Below are positions 50,151 to 58,619 of a stretch of DNA of 64,000 nucleotides, in pieces. Numbering within the stretch: the stretch's first letter is position 1; each line of letters begins with the position of its first letter. The DNA comes from Proteus sp. FME41 (GTDB lineage: Bacteria; Pseudomonadota; Gammaproteobacteria; Enterobacterales; Enterobacteriaceae). Location: contig NZ_JABUYL010000004.1 of NCBI RefSeq assembly GCF_014897315.1, positions 124,001 to 188,000 on the forward strand, given 5' to 3'. A program made the position numbers and the translations under genes. Below the pieces are notes generated by a model that made no database searches, had not been told where the DNA came from, and was given only the letters and a program-made list of their open reading frames with translations.

Positions 50151-51533
50151 CTAATCATTCTTTTTAGAGGTTGTTTTACGTTTTGCTCTTATTTTTTGTG
50201 TTTTCACCACTTCACTGGTGATCCAACCGTCTTCAACACGTGTTTTTAATGGATCACCCACTTTTACCTGTTTAGTATTTTTCAGCACTTCTCCAGACTC
50301 TGTTTCACTAATACTGTAACCGCGAGAAAGTGTTGCGAGAGGACTCACACTTTCCAAACGAGAACAACTAATAGCGAACTGTTCACGTTGACGAGATAAC
50401 TGTTGTGAAATACTTTCTCGCATACGATAAATCAACTGTTGCTGCTGACGAAGTAACGCCTGAATTTGGGAACTAGGCGCTTGGTAATTAAGGCGTCTTT
50501 GTAGTTGTGTTTGTTGATGTTGTTTGGCTTGCAATAGTCGCTGAAAACTAGAAACTAAACGCTGTTGCATTGAAGCCAATACATTTTGCTGACGAGCAAG
50601 ACGTAAATGAGGATGTTGTTGCTGTAAACGATGATGAAGCTGTGTTATTGCGCGAAGCTTTTTTGCTAAATAGTAATCCATTGCCATCTCAAGACGTTGT
50701 TGTTGAGATTGTAATTGGCGCAATAATTCAAGTTTGTTACGACTGATTAGTTCTGCTGCAGCAGAAGGCGTTGGCGCCCTAAGGTCGGCAATAAAATCAG
50801 CTATAGTTACATCAGTTTCATGCCCAACGGCGCTGACAATAGGAATTTTACTGGCAAAAATAGCACGGGCAACACGTTCATCATTAAACGCCCAGAGATC
50901 TTCTAATGAGCCACCGCCACGGCCAACAATTAAAACGTCACACTCTTTACGGCGGTTAGCAAGTTCAATGGCACGAACAATTTGCATAGGTGCTTCAGCG
51001 CCTTGAACGGCAGTTGGATAGATAAGCACGGGTAAAGATGGATCGCGACGACGAAGAATATTTAAAATATCGTGTAGTGCAGCGCCTGTTGATGAAGTGA
51101 TAACACCAATTTGTTTTGCAGGTGATGGCAGGGAATTTTTATGAATAGCATCAAATAAACCTTCTGCACTGAGTTTTTGTTTTAATAACTCAAATTGTTG
51201 CTGTAAAAGCCCGTCACCAGCAGGTTGCATACTTTCAACAATTAACTGGTAATCACCTCGTGGCTCATACAATGTGATTGTTGCACGCACTAAGACTTGT
51301 TGACCATGCTGAGGGCGAAAGCTAACTTTGCTATTTTGCCCACGAAACATCGCGGCCCTAATTTGGGCGTTAGTATCTTTTAACGTAAAATACCAGTGAC
51401 CAGAAGAGGGTTGAGTAAAATTGGAAATTTCAGCGCTGATCCAAATGCGACCCATTTCCATTTCTAATAATTGGCGAACGGTCTTATTTAGACGGCTAAC
51501 AGTAAAAATATTATTGTTTATTGGTAGTGTCAT
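50151..51533 (-). CDS. xseA: Exodeoxyribonuclease VII large subunit XseA
   Basis: Catalytic subunit of ExoVII, degrading single-stranded DNA with the small subunit XseB. 460 residues (E. coli 456): N-terminal OB-fold (about 5-100; [22 protein letters not shown]), catalytic domain (about 120-290; [46 protein letters not shown]), a long glutamine-rich coiled coil (about 290-400) and a C-terminal beta segment SRGYSI. Divergent from guaB, as in E. coli. Confidence 0.96.
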   Translation of the reverse strand: MTLPINNNIFTVSRLNKTVRQLLEMEMGRIWISAEISNFTQPSSGHWYFTLKDTNAQIRAAMFRGQNSKVSFRPQHGQQVLVRATITLYEPRGDYQLIVESMQPAGDGLLQQQFELLKQKLSAEGLFDAIHKNSLPSPAKQIGVITSSTGAALHDILNILRRRDPSLPVLIYPTAVQGAEAPMQIVRAIELANRRKECDVLIVGRGGGSLEDLWAFNDERVARAIFASKIPIVSAVGHETDVTIADFIADLRAPTPSAAAELISRNKLELLRQLQSQQQRLEMAMDYYLAKKLRAITQLHHRLQQQHPHLRLARQQNVLASMQQRLVSSFQRLLQAKQHQQTQLQRRLNYQAPSSQIQALLRQQQQLIYRMRESISQQLSRQREQFAISCSRLESVSPLATLSRGYSISETESGEVLKNTKQVKVGDPLKTRVEDGWITSEVVKTQKIRAKRKTTSKKND

Positions 51534-51625
51534 GTGAGCCAGATCAAATTTTAAAACAACGACTTAATTGATTGATACTACCTAACTTCGCGGCAGGATC
51601 AATAAATATTTTGAAAAAAAGCTAG

Positions 51626-51651
51626 AAGCAACCGATTACGGTGTGTATAAT
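51626..51651 (+). promoter_or_regulatory. PurR-like operator and -10 box of guaBA
   Basis: AAGCAACCGATTACGG (51626-51641) fits the PurR consensus ANGCAANCGNTTNCNT at all fixed positions but the last. It abuts TATAAT at 51646-51651, so a bound repressor would cover the promoter, as known for E. coli guaBA. Confidence 0.8.
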
Positions 51652-51702
51652 TCCGCGGCAATATTTTCTATTTCCTAAAAGCCGCCTTGGTGAGATATTG
51701 CT

Positions 51703-53169
51703 ATGTTACGAATTAAAAAAGAAGCACTTACATTTGATGATGTTTTGTTAGTTCCTGCACACTCCACTGTCCTTCCTAATACTGCTGACTTGTCTACTCA
51801 ACTGACTGAAACAATCCGCCTAAATGTTCCTATGCTTTCTGCTGCAATGGATACTGTGACTGAAGCGCCTTTAGCTATCGCATTAGCTCAAGAAGGTGGA
51901 ATAGGTTTTATCCACAAAAACATGTCTATCGAACGCCAAGCTGAAGAAGTTCGCCGCGTGAAAAAACATGAAAGTGGTGTCGTCACTGATCCTATCACCG
52001 TAACACCAGAAACTTCTCTGCGTGAAGTTCAAGCAATGACAGAACGCAATGGCTTTGCGGGTTATCCTGTTGTGACGAATGACAACGAATTAGTCGGTAT
52101 TATTACCGGTCGTGATGTTCGTTTCGTGACAGACTTAGATCAACCTGTTACTGCGGTAATGACACCTAAAGATCGCTTAGTGACAGTTCAAGAAGGTGAA
52201 GCACGCGATATCGTTATGCAAAAAATGCATGAAAAACGTGTAGAAAAAGCGTTAGTGGTTGATAACCACTTTCACCTGAAAGGCATGATCACAGTAAAAG
52301 ACTTCAAAAAAGCAGAACGCAAACCGAATGCTTGTAAAGACGAGCATGGTCGTTTACGTGTTGGTGCTGCTGTTGGTGCGGGCGCGGGTAATGAAGAGCG
52401 TGTGGCTGCATTAGTCGCGGCAGGGGTTGATGTTTTACTTATTGATTCATCACATGGTCATTCTGAAGGTGTACTACAACGTATTCGTGATACTCGTGCT
52501 TTATATCCAAATCTACCTATCATTGGTGGCAATGTTGCAACCGCAGAAGGTGCTTTAGCATTAGCAGATGCGGGTGTAAGTGCGGTTAAAGTCGGTATCG
52601 GCCCAGGATCAATTTGTACAACACGTATCGTAACCGGTGTTGGTGTACCACAAATTACTGCTATTGCAGATGCGGTTGAAGCACTAAAAGATCGCAACAT
52701 TCCTGTTATTGCTGATGGTGGTATTCGTTTCTCTGGTGATATCGCGAAAGCATTAGCAGCGGGGGCGGCTTGCGTTATGGTGGGTTCAATGTTTGCAGGT
52801 ACTGAAGAATCTCCGGGTGAAATTGAACTGTTCCAAGGTCGTTCTTATAAATCTTACCGTGGTATGGGTTCATTAGGCGCGATGTCTAAAGGTTCATCAG
52901 ACCGTTATTTCCAAACGGATAATGCCGCAGACAAATTAGTACCAGAAGGTATCGAAGGCCGTGTTGCATATAAAGGTTTATTGAAAACCATTGTTCATCA
53001 ACAAATGGGTGGTTTACGCTCATGCATGGGCTTAACAGGTTGCGCAACCATTAAAGAATTAAACACTAAAGCTGAATTTGTTCGCATCAGTGGTGCGGGT
53101 ATTCAGGAAAGCCATGTTCATGATGTAACCATCACAAAAGAATCACCTAATTATCGCTTAGGTATGTAA
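51703..53169 (+). CDS. guaB: IMP dehydrogenase GuaB
   Basis: Oxidises IMP to XMP, the first step to GMP. 488 residues, same length as E. coli and nearly identical. TIM-barrel catalytic domain split by two CBS domains (about 93-205). Catalytic Cys in [15 protein letters not shown] (about 305), NAD/IMP loop [15 protein letters not shown], and the mobile flap region KGSSDRYFQ. First gene of guaBA, with a PurR-like operator at its promoter. Confidence 0.99.
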   Translation: MLRIKKEALTFDDVLLVPAHSTVLPNTADLSTQLTETIRLNVPMLSAAMDTVTEAPLAIALAQEGGIGFIHKNMSIERQAEEVRRVKKHESGVVTDPITVTPETSLREVQAMTERNGFAGYPVVTNDNELVGIITGRDVRFVTDLDQPVTAVMTPKDRLVTVQEGEARDIVMQKMHEKRVEKALVVDNHFHLKGMITVKDFKKAERKPNACKDEHGRLRVGAAVGAGAGNEERVAALVAAGVDVLLIDSSHGHSEGVLQRIRDTRALYPNLPIIGGNVATAEGALALADAGVSAVKVGIGPGSICTTRIVTGVGVPQITAIADAVEALKDRNIPVIADGGIRFSGDIAKALAAGAACVMVGSMFAGTEESPGEIELFQGRSYKSYRGMGSLGAMSKGSSDRYFQTDNAADKLVPEGIEGRVAYKGLLKTIVHQQMGGLRSCMGLTGCATIKELNTKAEFVRISGAGIQESHVHDVTITKESPNYRLGM

Positions 53170-53179
53170 TTTATTCCGA

Positions 53180-53215
53180 GAAAGGCTTGGTGTAACGATA
53201 CTGAACAAGCCTTTC
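53180..53215 (+). other. Intercistronic hairpin guaB-guaA
   Basis: GAAAGGCTTG (53180-53189) pairs perfectly with CAAGCCTTTC (53206-53215). No T run follows at once, so it is probably an mRNA-stability or partial attenuation element in the guaBA spacer, not a full terminator. Confidence 0.6.
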
Positions 53216-53252
53216 AACTTTATGACTTTATCTGTTTTGGAATTCACCACAA

Positions 53253-54830
53253 ATGACAGCAAATATCCATAATCATCGCATCCTTATCCTTGATTTCGGT
53301 TCACAGTATACGCAGCTTATTGCACGCCGTATTCGTGAAATCGGCGTTTATTGTGAACTCTGGGCATGGGATGTTACTGAAGAACAAATTCGTGAATTTA
53401 ATCCAAATGGTATTATTTTGTCTGGTGGTCCTGAAAGTACGACAGAAGACAACAGCCCTCGTGCACCAGAATATGTCTTTAATGCAGGCGTTCCTGTATT
53501 AGGTATTTGTTATGGTATGCAAACGATGTCGATGCAATTAGGTGGCGATGTCGAAGTTTCAGGTGAGCGTGAATTTGGTTATTCACAAGTTGAAATCCGT
53601 GAAACGTGTGCATTATTCCGCGACATTCAAGACTCAGTAAGTGAAGACGGCAAACCACTATTAGATGTATGGATGAGCCACGGTGACAAAGTGACTGCTA
53701 TCCCTTCAGACTTTGTCACAGTAGCAAGTACTGAAACGTGTCCATTTGCTATTATGGCCAATGAAGAAAAACGTTTTTATGGTGTTCAATTCCACCCAGA
53801 AGTGACACATACTCACCAAGGCTTAGCGATTTTAAAACGTTTCGTTTTAGATATCTGTGGTTGTGATGCACTTTGGACCTCGGCTGCTATTATTGAAGAT
53901 ACTGTTGCCCGTTTAAAAGCGCAAATTGGTGATGATCACGTTATTCTAGCCTTATCAGGTGGTGTTGATTCATCTGTTACCGCATTACTATTAAATCGTG
54001 CAATTGGTAAACGTTTAACCTGCGTATTTGTTGATAATGGTTTGCTGCGTCTGAATGAAGCAGAGCAAGTCATGGAAATGTTTAAAGGTAAATTCGACCT
54101 TAATATTATCCATGTTGAAGCAGAAGAGCGCTTCTTAACTGCACTAAAAGGCGAAAACGACCCAGAGAAAAAACGTAAAATTATTGGTCATTCTTTTATT
54201 GAAATTTTTGATGAAGAAGCCGTTAAACAGCCACAAGTTAAATGGTTAGCACAAGGTACCATTTATCCAGATGTGATTGAATCAGCTGCATCAGCGACAG
54301 GCAAAGCACACGTGATTAAATCACATCATAACGTAGGTGGTTTACCTGACGATATGAAATTGGGCTTAGTTGAGCCATTAAAAGAACTCTTTAAAGATGA
54401 AGTACGTAAAATTGGCCTAGAGTTAGGTTTACCATACGATATGCTTTATCGTCATCCATTCCCAGGGCCAGGTTTAGGGGTTCGCGTATTGGGTGAAGTT
54501 AAGAAAGAGTATTGTGATCTATTGCGTCGTGCAGATGCTATTTTTATTGAAGAGCTGCATAAAGCTGATTTATATAACAAAGTAAGCCAAGCTTTCACGG
54601 TGTTCTTACCTGTCCGCTCAGTTGGTGTTATGGGTGACGGTCGTAAATATGACTGGGTTGTTTCATTGCGCGCAGTTGAAACCGTTGACTTTATGACTGC
54701 ACATTGGGCACATTTGCCGTATGACTTCTTAGGCCGTGTTTCTAACCGTATTATCAATGAAGTAGGTGGAATTTCCCGCGTTGTTTATGATATCAGTGGC
54801 AAGCCACCTGCAACCATTGAGTGGGAATAA
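53253..54830 (+). CDS. guaA: GMP synthase (glutamine-hydrolysing) GuaA
   Basis: Aminates XMP to GMP. 525 residues, identical in length to E. coli. Class I amidotransferase domain (1-200; catalytic Cys in [10 protein letters not shown], His-Glu in QFHPEVTH), ATP-pyrophosphatase domain (about 205-400; P-loop [14 protein letters not shown]), and the dimerisation/XMP-binding C-terminus ending KPPATIEWE. The 3' end is intact although an integrase gene begins 218 bp downstream; guaA is a known integration locus for genomic islands. Confidence 0.99.
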   Translation: MTANIHNHRILILDFGSQYTQLIARRIREIGVYCELWAWDVTEEQIREFNPNGIILSGGPESTTEDNSPRAPEYVFNAGVPVLGICYGMQTMSMQLGGDVEVSGEREFGYSQVEIRETCALFRDIQDSVSEDGKPLLDVWMSHGDKVTAIPSDFVTVASTETCPFAIMANEEKRFYGVQFHPEVTHTHQGLAILKRFVLDICGCDALWTSAAIIEDTVARLKAQIGDDHVILALSGGVDSSVTALLLNRAIGKRLTCVFVDNGLLRLNEAEQVMEMFKGKFDLNIIHVEAEERFLTALKGENDPEKKRKIIGHSFIEIFDEEAVKQPQVKWLAQGTIYPDVIESAASATGKAHVIKSHHNVGGLPDDMKLGLVEPLKELFKDEVRKIGLELGLPYDMLYRHPFPGPGLGVRVLGEVKKEYCDLLRRADAIFIEELHKADLYNKVSQAFTVFLPVRSVGVMGDGRKYDWVVSLRAVETVDFMTAHWAHLPYDFLGRVSNRIINEVGGISRVVYDISGKPPATIEWE

Positions 54831-54871
54831 AATATCGTTTATCAGCACTAGTTGATAAAGGTTAAAAAACC

Positions 54872-54908
54872 AAGAGCCATCAGTGTGTTACTGATGGCTT
54901 TTTTGTTT
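54872..54908 (+). terminator. Rho-independent terminator of guaBA
   Basis: AGCCATCAG/CTGATGGCT perfect nine-base stem, 7-base loop, T-rich tail, 45 bp past the guaA stop. Confidence 0.9.
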
Positions 54909-54946
54909 TATATGGTTAGTAATGGTTGACAAGAACCGAAAAAAAT

Positions 54947-55360
54947 GACGGTATATGTGACGGTATCAAAAAATAAATTATAAAATTAAGACACTGATAC
55001 CGTCATAAATTTGCTGTCATTTGACGGTATCAGCATTGAGGTTATAGCATGCTGACCGATACAAAACTGAGAAGTTTAAAGCCACAAGACAAGCTTTATA
55101 AAGTGTCTGACAGAGATGGTTTATATGTTGCAGTAACAAAAAGTGGTGTTATTTCATTTAGATATGATTATCGTTTTAATGGAAGGAGAGAAACGGTTAC
55201 TTTTGGTCGATACAGTGCTGACGGTATCACACTTGCAGAAGCAAGAGCCGAATTAATTGAAGCAAAAAGGCTACTAAACGCAGGTATATCGCCAGCTTCA
55301 AAGAAACGTGACGGTATTGAGAGTAAAAAAATAGGGACGGTATTCAAAGACTATACCGTC
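54947..55360. repeat. Cluster of eight GACGGTAT motifs around the integrase start
   Basis: Copies at 54947-54954, 54959-54966, 55023-55030, 55220-55227, 55310-55317 and 55336-55343 (plus) and 54997-55004 and 55353-55360 (minus, ATACCGTC). Four lie in the 138-bp leader and four inside the first 105 codons of int. They resemble arm-type or excisionase/repressor sites. I saw none elsewhere by eye. Confidence 0.85.
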
Positions 55361-56245
55361 AATTTCCTTAATGATGCCCAATATGCCGACTCTACTAGGG
55401 CCATGAAAGAAGCAATTATTGAAAAAGAAATCTATCCTGTATTCGGCAAGCTTCAACTAGAAGAGATCACCACACCACGGCTTAGAGCATTGTGTGAAAA
55501 GATAAAAGATAGGGGCGCAAAAGCGACTGCATTACAAGTGCGTGAGATTGTTGGCTCTGTTTTTACTTATGCCATAGACAGAGGTTATGAAATTAGTAAC
55601 CCAGCAGATGCAATAAAGGCATCTTCGATAGGTACTTTTCAAGCGCGCGAAAGGGCAATGTCGCCGAAAGAAATCGGTATCTTATTTCGTGAACTAGAAA
55701 ACTATAGTTGTTATCCAACCTTAAAATTGGCCGTTAAGTTTGTATTGCTAACATTAGTCAGAAAGTCTGAGTTTATTCATGCAACATGGGATGAAATAGA
55801 CTTTAAAAATAGACAATGGGTGATCCCTAAAGGGCGAATGAAGGGGAGAAAAGAGCATGTTATTTATCTCTCTGACCAAGCAATGGATATCCTAACTGGT
55901 ATGAAAGTTTGTGCTATGGGAAGCAATTACTTAATGCCTGGTCGATATGATATTAAAAAGCCACTTTCTAATGCTGCATTGAATAACGTGATTGATGGCA
56001 CCGTAAAACGTATCAATGAGAAAGGTATTGAGTTCGAATCGGTTACTATTCACGATTTACGACGCACGGCAAGCACGCTATTGCACGAAGCAGGTTATAA
56101 CTCAGATTGGATAGAGAAATGTTTAGCACACGTTCAAAATGGCGTTAGAGCCGTTTACAACAAAGCTGAATATGCTGAACAGCGCAGGAAGATGTTACAA
56201 GAGTGGGCGGATATGGTGGATGAATGGATAAAAGAGAAAGATTAA
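55049..56245 (+). CDS. Tyrosine site-specific integrase (P4-type, DUF4102 N-terminus)
   Basis: 398-residue recombinase that would catalyse integration and excision of the element. N-terminal DUF4102 arm-binding domain (about 1-85; MLTDTKLRSLKPQDKLYKVSDRDGLYV-type start), core-binding SAM-like domain (about 95-185), and catalytic domain with Arg in LVRKSEF (about 235), HDLRRTAS (His-x2-Arg, about 334-341), a histidine in LAHVQNG and nucleophile Tyr in VRAVYNKAEY (about 372). GAGG lies seven bases before ATG 55049. Target: most likely the 3' end of guaA. The promoter overlaps GACGGTAT copies, suggesting control by an element-encoded DNA-binding protein. Confidence 0.93.
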   Translation: MLTDTKLRSLKPQDKLYKVSDRDGLYVAVTKSGVISFRYDYRFNGRRETVTFGRYSADGITLAEARAELIEAKRLLNAGISPASKKRDGIESKKIGTVFKDYTVNFLNDAQYADSTRAMKEAIIEKEIYPVFGKLQLEEITTPRLRALCEKIKDRGAKATALQVREIVGSVFTYAIDRGYEISNPADAIKASSIGTFQARERAMSPKEIGILFRELENYSCYPTLKLAVKFVLLTLVRKSEFIHATWDEIDFKNRQWVIPKGRMKGRKEHVIYLSDQAMDILTGMKVCAMGSNYLMPGRYDIKKPLSNAALNNVIDGTVKRINEKGIEFESVTIHDLRRTASTLLHEAGYNSDWIEKCLAHVQNGVRAVYNKAEYAEQRRKMLQEWADMVDEWIKEKD

Positions 56246-56252
56246 CGCTCAG

Positions 56253-56441
56253 TCATTCTTTGCCAAGTGTTTTATAAGCAAGTAGTGATGATAGATAAAG
56301 CACACCAACAACAGGCCAGATTGTGGAGTAAAACAGTCTGGCCACAATATCTTTTATATTGTCGCTTTCGTGCTTAGACTCTGAAAATAGGTATCCAGCA
56401 AGCCATAAGTACACAGCTAATAATGTGAGTACAATAATCAT
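56253..56441 (-). CDS. Small phage-encoded membrane protein
   Basis: 62 residues with two hydrophobic helices (about 2-19 and 36-54) and a charged loop SESKHESDNIKD. No family recognised. It is the last gene of the leftward operon, its start overlapping the stop of the zinc-finger gene by one base, and it ends 7 bp from the convergent integrase stop. It could be a superinfection-exclusion type protein, but nothing shows this. Confidence 0.6.
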   Translation of the reverse strand: MIIVLTLLAVYLWLAGYLFSESKHESDNIKDIVARLFYSTIWPVVGVLYLSSLLAYKTLGKE

Positions 56442-56638
56442 TATCCGTTTTTCCTTTTGTACTGAGCATGATCATCACCACACTCTTTAGAGCAGTAAGC
56501 GCTGTTCTCTGTTACAGGCTCTTCACGACACCAGATACAAAATCCAGTTAAGCTTTTTGCTGGTGGTTCTCTGTTTGCTAATGCGGTGTTGATTTGTAGA
56601 GCCGTTAAGTCATTAGCATCATCTGCGATATCAGGCAT
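56441..56638 (-). CDS. Small zinc-finger protein, TraR/DksA-like
   Basis: 65 residues with four cysteines, CIWC (33-36) and CSKEC (48-52), in the arrangement of phage C4 zinc fingers related to TraR/DksA. The DxxDxA-like N-terminal helix has MPDIADDANDLTALQINTAL. TraR-like proteins bind the RNA polymerase secondary channel; the C-terminal half here is short, so the same activity is not certain. Packed between the MT-A70 gene (2 bp) and the small membrane protein gene. Confidence 0.7.
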   Translation of the reverse strand: MPDIADDANDLTALQINTALANREPPAKSLTGFCIWCREEPVTENSAYCSKECGDDHAQYKRKNG

Positions 56639-56640
56639 AT

Positions 56641-57282
56641 TTATTCCTTACAAATAAAATGAGAATTGATAAGTTCGATACTGTTGTTAGGACATTGATT
56701 ACCCCATGCATCCCAACCTTGTGACATGTCACGAGCGAATAGCTCAATGCGATTTACATCACCGTACAACTCTTCAAGACGGTTTTTTACTTCCCACGGC
56801 TTTTCGCTATGCTCACCTAAACAACTAAATACGATTTGCTTAACGCTAGCACTAATGCGCTGTAATCCATTACCTCGAGTAGCGATTAAAACATCTTCAC
56901 TATTGGCTCTGGTGTAGTTTCCTCCATTCATTTTTGTTTCAGCATCTAATAGTTCAAACAGGTCGTGATAATCAAATAACTCACTGTTTTGAATAGCCTT
57001 ATCAATTCGTTGCCATGCTAAAGGGTTAAACTTAACCCATGTAAAAGCTTTCATTGTGCGGACTTTAAAGCCCCAAGCTTCAGCTAATTTAATAGCCTCG
57101 AGTACAAAATTACCGGTATACCACATGGCAAGAACTGCGTTATCAGATGCAATAGAATGAATAGGGATATGAGTTAAATTGAAGAGGGAGGTTGTTGGAT
57201 AATGATTTTTAGCAGCACCGTTTGAAACTTTATTTTTGTAATCCCACGGAGGATCACAATAGATAAGGTCGTATTTTTTCAT
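56641..57282 (-). CDS. MT-A70 family DNA N6-adenine methyltransferase
   Basis: 213 residues. The catalytic DPPW motif (residues 10-13, YDLIYCDPPWDY) is at the N-terminus, and the AdoMet-binding segments follow (AVLAMWYTGNFVLEAIKLAEAWGFK; VLIATRGNG; SEKPWEVKNRLEELYGD). This circularly ordered MT-A70 type is common in temperate phages, where it modifies adenines and can protect the DNA from host restriction. No endonuclease neighbours it. Its ATG overlaps the preceding stop by 4 bp, showing translational coupling. Confidence 0.87.
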   Translation of the reverse strand: MKKYDLIYCDPPWDYKNKVSNGAAKNHYPTTSLFNLTHIPIHSIASDNAVLAMWYTGNFVLEAIKLAEAWGFKVRTMKAFTWVKFNPLAWQRIDKAIQNSELFDYHDLFELLDAETKMNGGNYTRANSEDVLIATRGNGLQRISASVKQIVFSCLGEHSEKPWEVKNRLEELYGDVNRIELFARDMSQGWDAWGNQCPNNSIELINSHFICKE

Positions 57283-57761
57283 TTAACCTCCTTAAGAAAA
57301 GAGATCCAGTGCGTCTTATCATTTTTACCTACACGCTGTACTGCTGTTGGTTTTTGGTCTGTTAGTGCTAAAATTTGTTTAACAGGTATTTGGGTTTCAT
57401 TCCATTTGAACAGCAATGTTCCACCAGGCTTAAGCACTCTAAATGCTTCACTAAACCCTTTACTTAAATCGTCTCTCCATGAGTCTTTATTTAACGAGCC
57501 GTATTTTTTAAACATCCAACTATTTTTACCAACTCTAATTAAATGAGTAGGGTCAAATAGCACCTGATAAAAGGTATTATCTGGTAATGGAAGGTTTTTA
57601 AAATTAGAAATAATATCTGGTGTTATATTTAAAATTCTCCCGTCACATAAAATATGCTTTTCGGCTCTAATATCATTAAATAAAACGCGGTCATCTTGTT
57701 TATCAAAATAAAACATACGAGAGCCACAGCACATATCAAGTATTGGTTTCACGTTCAGCAT
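57279..57761 (-). CDS. Class I SAM-dependent methyltransferase-like phage protein
   Basis: 160 residues. The N-terminus VKPILDMCCGSRMFYFDKQD resembles motif I, with acidic residues in FNDIRAE. A methyltransferase-11-like core follows: LPDNTFYQVLFDPTHL, then EAFRVLKPGGTLLFKWNE, the classical segment after the catalytic strand. LFDPTHL (Asp-Pro-x-His) resembles a divergent DPPY motif, so it could be a DNA base methyltransferase; this is uncertain. It overlaps both neighbours (26 bp and 4 bp). Confidence 0.75.
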   Translation of the reverse strand: MLNVKPILDMCCGSRMFYFDKQDDRVLFNDIRAEKHILCDGRILNITPDIISNFKNLPLPDNTFYQVLFDPTHLIRVGKNSWMFKKYGSLNKDSWRDDLSKGFSEAFRVLKPGGTLLFKWNETQIPVKQILALTDQKPTAVQRVGKNDKTHWISFLKEVK

Positions 57762-58104
57762 CCTTCATTAATAGAAATAATTCCATAGCTGCGCGATATG
57801 GGCTATCGTTTATAACTTGTGCTTTTTCTATAAACCCAATACCAGATGGACAAGGAAGTATATTCCACTCTCCATATCTAGCACACCAGAAATTACCGTC
57901 ACCAGCAAGTAGGCTAATCTTATTCTCAATAATAATCGGCATTGCGTCAGTAGGGTTATTACAGGGATTAAATTCAATCCAGTTTGCTCCATCACCATAG
58001 AAAACTTTATTACTATGTAAGTTCGTGTCTTCATGTTCTATTTTCGCAGCAACAAAGACGCGCTTATTAATCTCGAAGTCAGATAGTTCGGTGTATTTAT
58101 TCAT
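57736..58104 (-). CDS. NinX-like (DUF2591) phage protein
   Basis: 122 residues. The start KYTELSDFEINKRVFVAAKI and the middle FNPCNNPTDAMPIIIENKISL followed by SPYRAAMELFLLMKDAE are the pattern of the phage NinX/DUF2591 family, found in lambdoid nin regions and early operons. Molecular function is unknown. Its 3' end overlaps the downstream methyltransferase start by 26 bp. Confidence 0.8.
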   Translation of the reverse strand: MNKYTELSDFEINKRVFVAAKIEHEDTNLHSNKVFYGDGANWIEFNPCNNPTDAMPIIIENKISLLAGDGNFWCARYGEWNILPCPSGIGFIEKAQVINDSPYRAAMELFLLMKDAERETNT

Positions 58105-58107
58105 TGA

Positions 58108-58473
58108 TTACCATCCTGTAATTTCTATATCGTCAGAGTCAATAAACCAAGGTTCTATTTCGTCAATTCGAATCCCCATATCATCTAGAGAAGGATAACC
58201 ATCAATTCCTTTATCTTTAGACCAATCGAATTGCTCGGTAAGCCATTCTGCATCCTTGAAGTTATTGAATGCTATTTGCTGGAAGCACTCAGCACAGAAC
58301 ATTGCAAAACCAGCTTTCTCATGGCTATCGTGTATATCAGCTCTATATTCATCACCAGAATAGAATTTATTAATTTGTTCACATGATTTTTTAAATTTAT
58401 CCTCATCGATAACAGTGATTACCATTTCTAAATCTTTTTGCCACGAACCAGAACTTATTTTAATTTGTCTCAT
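58108..58473 (-). CDS. DUF2528-like phage protein
   Basis: 121 residues from ATG 58473 (MRQIKISSGSWQKDLEMVITV). The start overlaps the previous stop as ATGA, and GGAG lies ten bases upstream. Acidic, with CAECFQ (a Cys-x2-Cys) in AMFCAECFQQIAFNN, and a C-terminus GYPSLDDMGIRIDEIEPWFIDSDDIEITGW. It resembles the DUF2528 family of prophage early regions; function unknown. Confidence 0.65.
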   Translation of the reverse strand: MRQIKISSGSWQKDLEMVITVIDEDKFKKSCEQINKFYSGDEYRADIHDSHEKAGFAMFCAECFQQIAFNNFKDAEWLTEQFDWSKDKGIDGYPSLDDMGIRIDEIEPWFIDSDDIEITGW

Positions 58474-58619
58474 CTGTATATTTCTCCACAAACAACCTCA
58501 ACATTCCTCACTGACATTAAATATTCAGCATGTTTATTGCACTCCGATTGCGTGTATAAATCCTCAGATATTAGCGCTGCATGATTGTTCATAATTAACA
58601 GTAGAACGAATAGCTTCAT
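58470..58619 (-). CDS. Small protein with hydrophobic N-terminus
   Basis: 49 residues from ATG 58619 (MKLFVLLLIMNNHAAL...), with GAGA eight bases upstream. The N-terminal hydrophobic stretch may be a signal peptide or anchor; two Cys follow (SECNKHAEYL and VEVVCGEIYR). The gene overlaps the 3' end of the C5-methyltransferase gene by 56 bp in another frame and is coupled by ATGA to the next gene. Function unknown. Confidence 0.55.
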   Translation of the reverse strand: MKLFVLLLIMNNHAALISEDLYTQSECNKHAEYLMSVRNVEVVCGEIYR

